Shown: in pieces, positions 59,592-64,000 of the stretch | Position numbering within the stretch: position 1 is the first letter of the stretch | Layout: each line of letters opens with the position of its first letter | NCBI GenBank assembly: GCA_958436175.1 | Contig: CAUBJF010000004.1 | Location: forward strand, 1 to 64,000 | Length of the DNA stretch: 64,000 nt | From: an uncultured Muribaculaceae bacterium | Lineage (GTDB): Bacteria; Bacteroidota; Bacteroidia; Bacteroidales; Muribaculaceae | Reading direction: 5' to 3' | Made by a program: the position numbers and the translations under genes | Notes under the pieces: generated by a model | Told to the model about the DNA's origin: nothing | The model's database searches: none | The model's input: the letters and a program-made list of their open reading frames with translations, nothing else

Positions 59592-62477
59592 ATGAAAAAC
59601 GCTATGATTCTTGCGTTTGCGCTGTCACTGGCAGCGTGCACGACGCAGACACCGGCCGACCCTGTCGATCTTGCCGACCCTATGGTAGGCACCGGCTTCC
59701 ACGGCCATACATATCCCGGGGCTACGATGCCTCACGGTGCTGTACAGCTCAGCCCCGACACTCGAGCCAACAACTGGGATGCCTGCTCGGGATACCACTA
59801 TAGCGACAGCACCCTCAACGGTTTTTCTCATACCCATCTCAGCGGCACCGGCTGCGCCGACCTCGGCGACATCTTCGTGCGTCCGCTCGCAGGCAATGTC
59901 AGCATCTCCGACACTCCCCTCTATTCCCCTGTGGCTTTCTCCCATAAGGACGAGAAGGCAACCCCCGGCTACTACAGCGTCCGCCTCGGCGACGGCATCG
60001 ACGTAGAGCTCACGGCCACTACGCGCACAGGCTTCCACCGTTATACATTCCCCGAAGGTCAGACTGCCAACCTCGTCTTCGACCTCAACCACAGCATCAC
60101 CGAGGAACGCCTCGACAGCGCTTCTATCACCATCGACGGCCCGGCCGAAATCAGCGGTGTCCGTGTGTCGTCGGGCTGGACTCCCAATCAGTACGTCTAC
60201 TTCGTGGCCCGTTTCAGCCAGGATTTCACCGCTACCCAGCTCAGCGATGACGGACATGTCGCCGTCCTGACTTTCGAGAACCAGGGCAAGCCCATCATCG
60301 CTAAGGTAGGACTGTCGATTGTCAGCCGTGAAGGCGCAGCCCTCAACCTCGAGACCGAGACCGACGAATTCGGATTCGATTTCGACGCTGTACGTGCGAA
60401 AGCTCACGAAACCTGGGCTAAGGCGCTCGACGCTATTACCGTAGAAGGCGGTACAAAGGAAGAACGTGCCACTTTCTACTCTGCTCTCTATCATGCCCTC
60501 GTAGTTCCCAACATCGTAAACGATGTCGACGGTGCCTACCGCCGTCACGACATGAGCATCGACACCGTTCCCGCAGGACAGAACCGCTACTCGACTCTCT
60601 CCCTCTGGGATACACACCGCTCGTGGCATCCTCTCATGACCATAACCGACGAGAATATCATCAACGATATCGTCAACTCCTGCCTCGACATGTACGAATC
60701 GACCGGCGAACTGCCTCTGTGGCCCCTCTCTGCCGGTGAGACAGAATGTATGATCGGCTATCACTCCGCATCCATCATAGCCGAAGCCTATCTCAAGGGC
60801 ATACGAGGTTTCGATGCCGAGAAGGCTCTCGACGCTATGATAGTGTCCTCCAACAAGAATAAGAAAGGTTCCGCAGAATACATTGCCGACGGTTACATCC
60901 CGGCCAACTCCAAGCGCGAATCCGTATCCTGCACCCTCGAATATGCCTACAACGACTGGTGCATCGCCCAGATGGCCAAGGAACTCGGACGAGAGGATGT
61001 CTACAACGAATATATGCGCCGTGCCGGAAACTTCGCCAATGTCTTCGACGGCTCCACACGCTTCTTCCGTCCGCGCAATGCCGACGGCGGATGGGAAACA
61101 CCCTTCAACATCTACCAGCCCGGCCGCGCTTTCACCGAGGCCAACGCATGGCAGTACCGTTTCTTCGCTCCGCAGGACATAGCCGGTCTCGAACAGCTCT
61201 TCGGAGGCCGCGAGGCGTTTGTCAGTGCCATGGATTCGCTCTATACAAACAATACCGAGCTCGACGGCGAGCAGAGCGACATCACCGGCACTATCGGCCA
61301 GTATGCCCACGGCAACGAACCCAGCCACAACTTCGCTTTCCTTTATAACTTCGTAGGGCAGCCCTGGAAGAGCCAGGAACTCGTACGCTACATCCTCGAC
61401 ACCATGTACAAGCCTACTCCCGAAGGCATCTGCGGCAACGAAGATGTCGGCCAGATGTCCGCATGGTATGTGCTCGCATCCCTCGGCCTCGGCCCGGTAG
61501 CTCCGGCCTCCGGCGAATACACCCTCAGTGCTCCGCTCTTCGAAAAGGCCATCATAAAGCTTGGCAACGGCAAGACGCTCATCATCAAGGCCAATAACCC
61601 GACCAAGAACAAATTCATCAAGAACGTTACCTTCAACGGCAAGACTGTCGAAGCCAACTATATCACCCATGCTGCACTCATGGAAGGCGGGACTCTTGAT
61701 TTCGACCTTACCGACAAGGCCGTCACCGACCGTGGCACTGATCCTTCATGGGCTCCTTCGTCGATGACCACTGAGACTGTCGTTTCCCTGCCTTATACCC
61801 CCAAGGATCTCAGCCTCTTCATTGAAAAGGCCGACGTCGATCTCCTCTCGCCTACAGAAGGCGCTGTCATATACTACACTCTCGACGGCAGCGAGCCTAC
61901 CGAGGCTTCGACACGTTATGAGGCTCCCTTTGCTATCGACAAGAGCACTACAATCAAGGCTCGTGCATATAAGGAAGGCATGCAGCCCAGCCGTACCCTG
62001 TCGCTCAACGCCACACGTGCCGAAAACCACCCGGCAACACAGCTGTCGCTGACCAACAAGGGCGTTAACTACCGCTACATGGAAGGCAACTTCACCCGTA
62101 CCGCCGACCTCGCCGGCAAAGCCGCCAAGAAGAGCGGCGTGCTGCCCAACGTATCTATCAAGGATGCCGAGCAGCCCGACCACTTCGGATTTGTCTACGA
62201 CGGGTATATCGATATCCCCGAAACCGGCATCTACACCTTTATGGTGCTCAGCGACGACGGCTCCGTACTCTATATCGACGGAGACAAGGTGGTAGACAAC
62301 GACGGCGGTCATGCCGCTGTGGCTGCCACGGGCCGCGTAGCTCTCGAAAAGGGCCTTCATCCCTACCGTCTCGACTATTTCGAGGACTATGAAGGCGAAG
62401 AGCTCCGCTGGGGCTGGAAAGTGCCCGGCAGCGAAGAACTCGCTCCCATCCCTGATTCGGCTCTCTTCGTACGCTGA
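59592..62477 (+). CDS. GH92 alpha-mannosidase lipoprotein with chitobiase-like and PA14 domains
   Basis: This 961-residue lipoprotein starts at 59592 (MKNAMILAFALSLAACTTQ, lipid Cys16). GH92 exo-alpha-mannosidases remove mannose from N-glycans and mannan. Family landmarks are HGHTYPGATMPHGAVQLSPD, FSHTHLSGTGCADLGD, SLWDTHRSWHPLMT and the catalytic region GNEDVGQMSAWYV near residue 617. After the barrel (to about 730) come a chitobiase-like beta domain (about 745-805, YYTLDGSEPTEASTRYEAP) and a PA14 domain (about 815-955, YIDIPETGIYTFMVLSDDGS). The ATG at 59556 lies in the transposase relic and is rejected. Confidence 0.95.
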   Translation: MKNAMILAFALSLAACTTQTPADPVDLADPMVGTGFHGHTYPGATMPHGAVQLSPDTRANNWDACSGYHYSDSTLNGFSHTHLSGTGCADLGDIFVRPLAGNVSISDTPLYSPVAFSHKDEKATPGYYSVRLGDGIDVELTATTRTGFHRYTFPEGQTANLVFDLNHSITEERLDSASITIDGPAEISGVRVSSGWTPNQYVYFVARFSQDFTATQLSDDGHVAVLTFENQGKPIIAKVGLSIVSREGAALNLETETDEFGFDFDAVRAKAHETWAKALDAITVEGGTKEERATFYSALYHALVVPNIVNDVDGAYRRHDMSIDTVPAGQNRYSTLSLWDTHRSWHPLMTITDENIINDIVNSCLDMYESTGELPLWPLSAGETECMIGYHSASIIAEAYLKGIRGFDAEKALDAMIVSSNKNKKGSAEYIADGYIPANSKRESVSCTLEYAYNDWCIAQMAKELGREDVYNEYMRRAGNFANVFDGSTRFFRPRNADGGWETPFNIYQPGRAFTEANAWQYRFFAPQDIAGLEQLFGGREAFVSAMDSLYTNNTELDGEQSDITGTIGQYAHGNEPSHNFAFLYNFVGQPWKSQELVRYILDTMYKPTPEGICGNEDVGQMSAWYVLASLGLGPVAPASGEYTLSAPLFEKAIIKLGNGKTLIIKANNPTKNKFIKNVTFNGKTVEANYITHAALMEGGTLDFDLTDKAVTDRGTDPSWAPSSMTTETVVSLPYTPKDLSLFIEKADVDLLSPTEGAVIYYTLDGSEPTEASTRYEAPFAIDKSTTIKARAYKEGMQPSRTLSLNATRAENHPATQLSLTNKGVNYRYMEGNFTRTADLAGKAAKKSGVLPNVSIKDAEQPDHFGFVYDGYIDIPETGIYTFMVLSDDGSVLYIDGDKVVDNDGGHAAVAATGRVALEKGLHPYRLDYFEDYEGEELRWGWKVPGSEELAPIPDSALFVR

Positions 62478-62511
62478 TTCATGACTGACAACCATTAAAC
62501 CAATCGCAAAA

Positions 62512-63426
62512 ATGATAAAGAAGATTATCTATGTAGCTCTGGCTGTCACTGTGGCCTGCTGCAGCTCCTCGACCGGAGAAAAAGGCCAGGATCCTGATGT
62601 CAACGGAGGAACCCAGGTCGCTCCTGTCGGCGATACCTCGCTCAATGTCATGAGCTTCAATATCCGCTACGACAATTCCGAAGACGGAGAGAACGGATGG
62701 TCAACACGCCGTGACCGTGCTGCGAACGCTATCAAATTCTACGATGTCGACATCCTCGGCACCCAGGAGACGCTTCATAACCAGCTCGTCGACCTCCAGG
62801 ATCGCCTTCCGGGCTACGCCCATATTGGTGTGGGTCGCGAGGACGGCAAAGAAGCCGGAGAATACAGCCCCATCTGGTACAAAAAGGATCGTTTCACTCT
62901 CCAGAAGTCCGGTTATTTCTGGCTCAGCGAGACTCCCGATGTCGCCGGTTCGAAGGGCTGGGACGGTGCATGCGAACGTATCGCCACCTGGGCTGTCCTG
63001 ACCGACAACATGACGGGTAAATCCTTCTTCTTCATCAACACCCATCTCGACCATGTCGGTGTCGTTGCCCGTCGTGAAGGCATCAACCTCCTTTTCGACA
63101 AAATCAACGAGTACAGCGACGGTCTGCCCGTTATCGTTACCGGCGACTTCAACTCGACTCCCGATTCCGATGTCGTCAAGCATGTCACCGACACCAAGAA
63201 TTCCAACCACCTGACCGACTCCAAACAGCTTGCCGATGTTGTCTACGGTCCGTCGTGGAGCTGGCATGATTTCGGCGAGATTCCCTACGAACAGCGTCCT
63301 CTTCTCGACTACGTATTCGTGCGCGGCAACATCGATGTCGACCGCTACGGTGTCCTCGCAGAGACTGAGAACGGCAAGTTCCTCTCCGACCACGCCCCCC
63401 TGCTGGTGAATCTCACTCTTGAATAA
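62512..63426 (+). CDS. Endonuclease/exonuclease/phosphatase-family lipoprotein
   Basis: This 304-residue lipoprotein (signal ending VACCSSS, Cys16 or 17) belongs to the EEP superfamily. Metal and catalytic motifs are SFNIRYDNSEDGENGW, GTQETL, NTHLDHVG, VTGDFNSTPDS and LSDHAPLLVNL. Secreted EEP proteins in Bacteroidales are phosphodiesterases or phosphatases; one in a B. thetaiotaomicron yeast-mannan locus has been linked to removal of mannosyl phosphate (from memory). It lies 34 bases downstream of GH92 and 21 bases upstream of the alkaline phosphatase gene. Confidence 0.88.
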   Translation: MIKKIIYVALAVTVACCSSSTGEKGQDPDVNGGTQVAPVGDTSLNVMSFNIRYDNSEDGENGWSTRRDRAANAIKFYDVDILGTQETLHNQLVDLQDRLPGYAHIGVGREDGKEAGEYSPIWYKKDRFTLQKSGYFWLSETPDVAGSKGWDGACERIATWAVLTDNMTGKSFFFINTHLDHVGVVARREGINLLFDKINEYSDGLPVIVTGDFNSTPDSDVVKHVTDTKNSNHLTDSKQLADVVYGPSWSWHDFGEIPYEQRPLLDYVFVRGNIDVDRYGVLAETENGKFLSDHAPLLVNLTLE

Positions 63427-63447
63427 GCAATCTACATAGCATAAGCA

Positions 63448-64000
63448 ATGAAAAAAATACTATTATCAGCAGCTTCGCTGCTCCTCATGACCCTGCTTGT
63501 CTGCCCATCATGTTCGAAAGCACCGGCAGAACAGACCCAGGAAGAAGGCCCCCTGACCAAAGGCCGCGATGTCGAACTGACATATGTCTACAACAGCCCA
63601 TACGATGTCGAAACTATCGAAGCACCTGCCAACGGCAAGGTGAAGAATGTCATTCTTATGATCGGCGACGGGATGAGTCTCGCCCATGTCTATACAGCAT
63701 GGACTGCCAACCGTGGCAAGCTGTGGCTTGAGAACGCACAGGCAACAGGTCTTTCCAAGACCTACTGCACCGACAAGCTCATCACCGACTCCGGAGCCGG
63801 CGGCACTGCCCTTGCAAGCGGCCATAAGACCAAATATCATTCCGTAGGTGTCGACCCTGACGGCAAGCCCCTCAAATCGCTCGTCGACTATGCCCACGAG
63901 AAAGGCATGGCTACCGGTGTGAACGTCACCTGCCGCCTATGGGACGCGACCCCGGCCGATTTTTGCTGCCATAATGCCGACCGCGATGCCGAGGATGCCA
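63448..64000 (+). CDS. Alkaline phosphatase (partial, cut by window end)
   Basis: The visible 184 residues start with a lipoprotein signal (MKKILLSAASLLLMTLL, lipid Cys near VCPSC). They contain the alkaline-phosphatase metal and nucleophile motifs: MIGDGMSLAH and TDSGAGGTALASGHKT (nucleophile Ser in DSGA). The usual HATPAxF motif appears as WDATPADF, with Asp replacing His. It would release phosphate from monoesters in the periplasm or at the surface. The gene continues past the right edge. Confidence 0.92.
   Translation, partial: MKKILLSAASLLLMTLLVCPSCSKAPAEQTQEEGPLTKGRDVELTYVYNSPYDVETIEAPANGKVKNVILMIGDGMSLAHVYTAWTANRGKLWLENAQATGLSKTYCTDKLITDSGAGGTALASGHKTKYHSVGVDPDGKPLKSLVDYAHEKGMATGVNVTCRLWDATPADFCCHNADRDAEDA

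Noticed and set aside
59625..61670. 681-codon minus-strand open frame
   Set aside because: It is the antisense shadow of the GH92 gene, caused by high GC at third positions; its translation shows no family motif.
1..64000. CRISPR array or defence island
   Set aside because: No regularly spaced repeats, cas genes, restriction-modification genes or retron-like genes were seen in the window.

Overview
The window looks like the chromosome of a gut Bacteroidales, most likely Muribaculaceae or a near relative. This is inferred from a SusC/SusD pair beside GH92 and from secreted GH38 and GH29 enzymes. A NigD-like lipoprotein, a GldE/GldD pair and promoters of the Bacteroidota form (TTTG, about 20 bases, TAnnTTTG) agree with it. 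No 16S rRNA is present, so genus is not resolved.

Region 1 (1 to about 6400) is the right-hand part of an integrated mobilizable element; its left end lies outside the window. Its minus-strand genes run from two tandem tyrosine recombinases through an excisionase-like protein and two unknown proteins to a MobA-like/relaxase pair closed by a terminator. An inverted repeat upstream of the mob pair is the best oriT candidate. An ORF without an ATG sits between the element and the chromosome.

Region 2 (6750 to 12300) reads as one minus-strand transcription unit with a clear promoter at 12267-12298 and a terminator at 6755-6809: C69 dipeptidase, SlyD-type isomerase with a Cys-rich tail, LolD-like ATPase, NigD-like lipoprotein, DUF3467 protein and cysS. 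Region 3 (12400 to 21600) holds an S24/XRE regulator overlapping rnhB, a YfhO-type membrane protein with a small downstream gene, a short-chain dehydrogenase resembling 7-alpha-hydroxysteroid dehydrogenase followed by an AraC regulator, a MATE transporter, a membrane TPR protein and dtd.

Region 4 (21570 to 42240) contains a 1866-residue alpha-2-macroglobulin-like protein without a recognisable thioester, a GH29 fucosidase, a gldE-gldD-phosphopantetheinyl transferase operon and an orphan response regulator. It continues with a Na/Pi symporter, an unassigned secreted TIM-barrel-like lipoprotein, a metallophosphoesterase, a GlmU-like protein, an RluA pseudouridine synthase, topA and a small DUF2582 protein. 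Region 5 (42259 to 52020) is a tightly packed minus-strand operon (HAD, ribF, PD-(D/E)XK nuclease, RsmF-type methyltransferase, ABC exporter) joined by four 4-base overlaps and followed by a GH38 mannosidase. Upstream of it, rpsT is bracketed by two identical tRNA-Glu genes.

Region 6 (52150 to 64000) has recO and then a polysaccharide utilisation locus: ROK sugar kinase, SusC, SusD, a terminator, a decayed IS200-like transposase fragment, GH92 alpha-mannosidase with chitobiase-like and PA14 modules, an EEP-family phosphatase/phosphodiesterase lipoprotein and an alkaline phosphatase cut by the window end. The mix of mannosidase and two phosphatases suggests use of mannose-rich, possibly phosphorylated, glycans. 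I did not find a wholly new system; the most interesting leads are the double-integrase element, the mannan/phosphate locus and the HdhA-like dehydrogenase.
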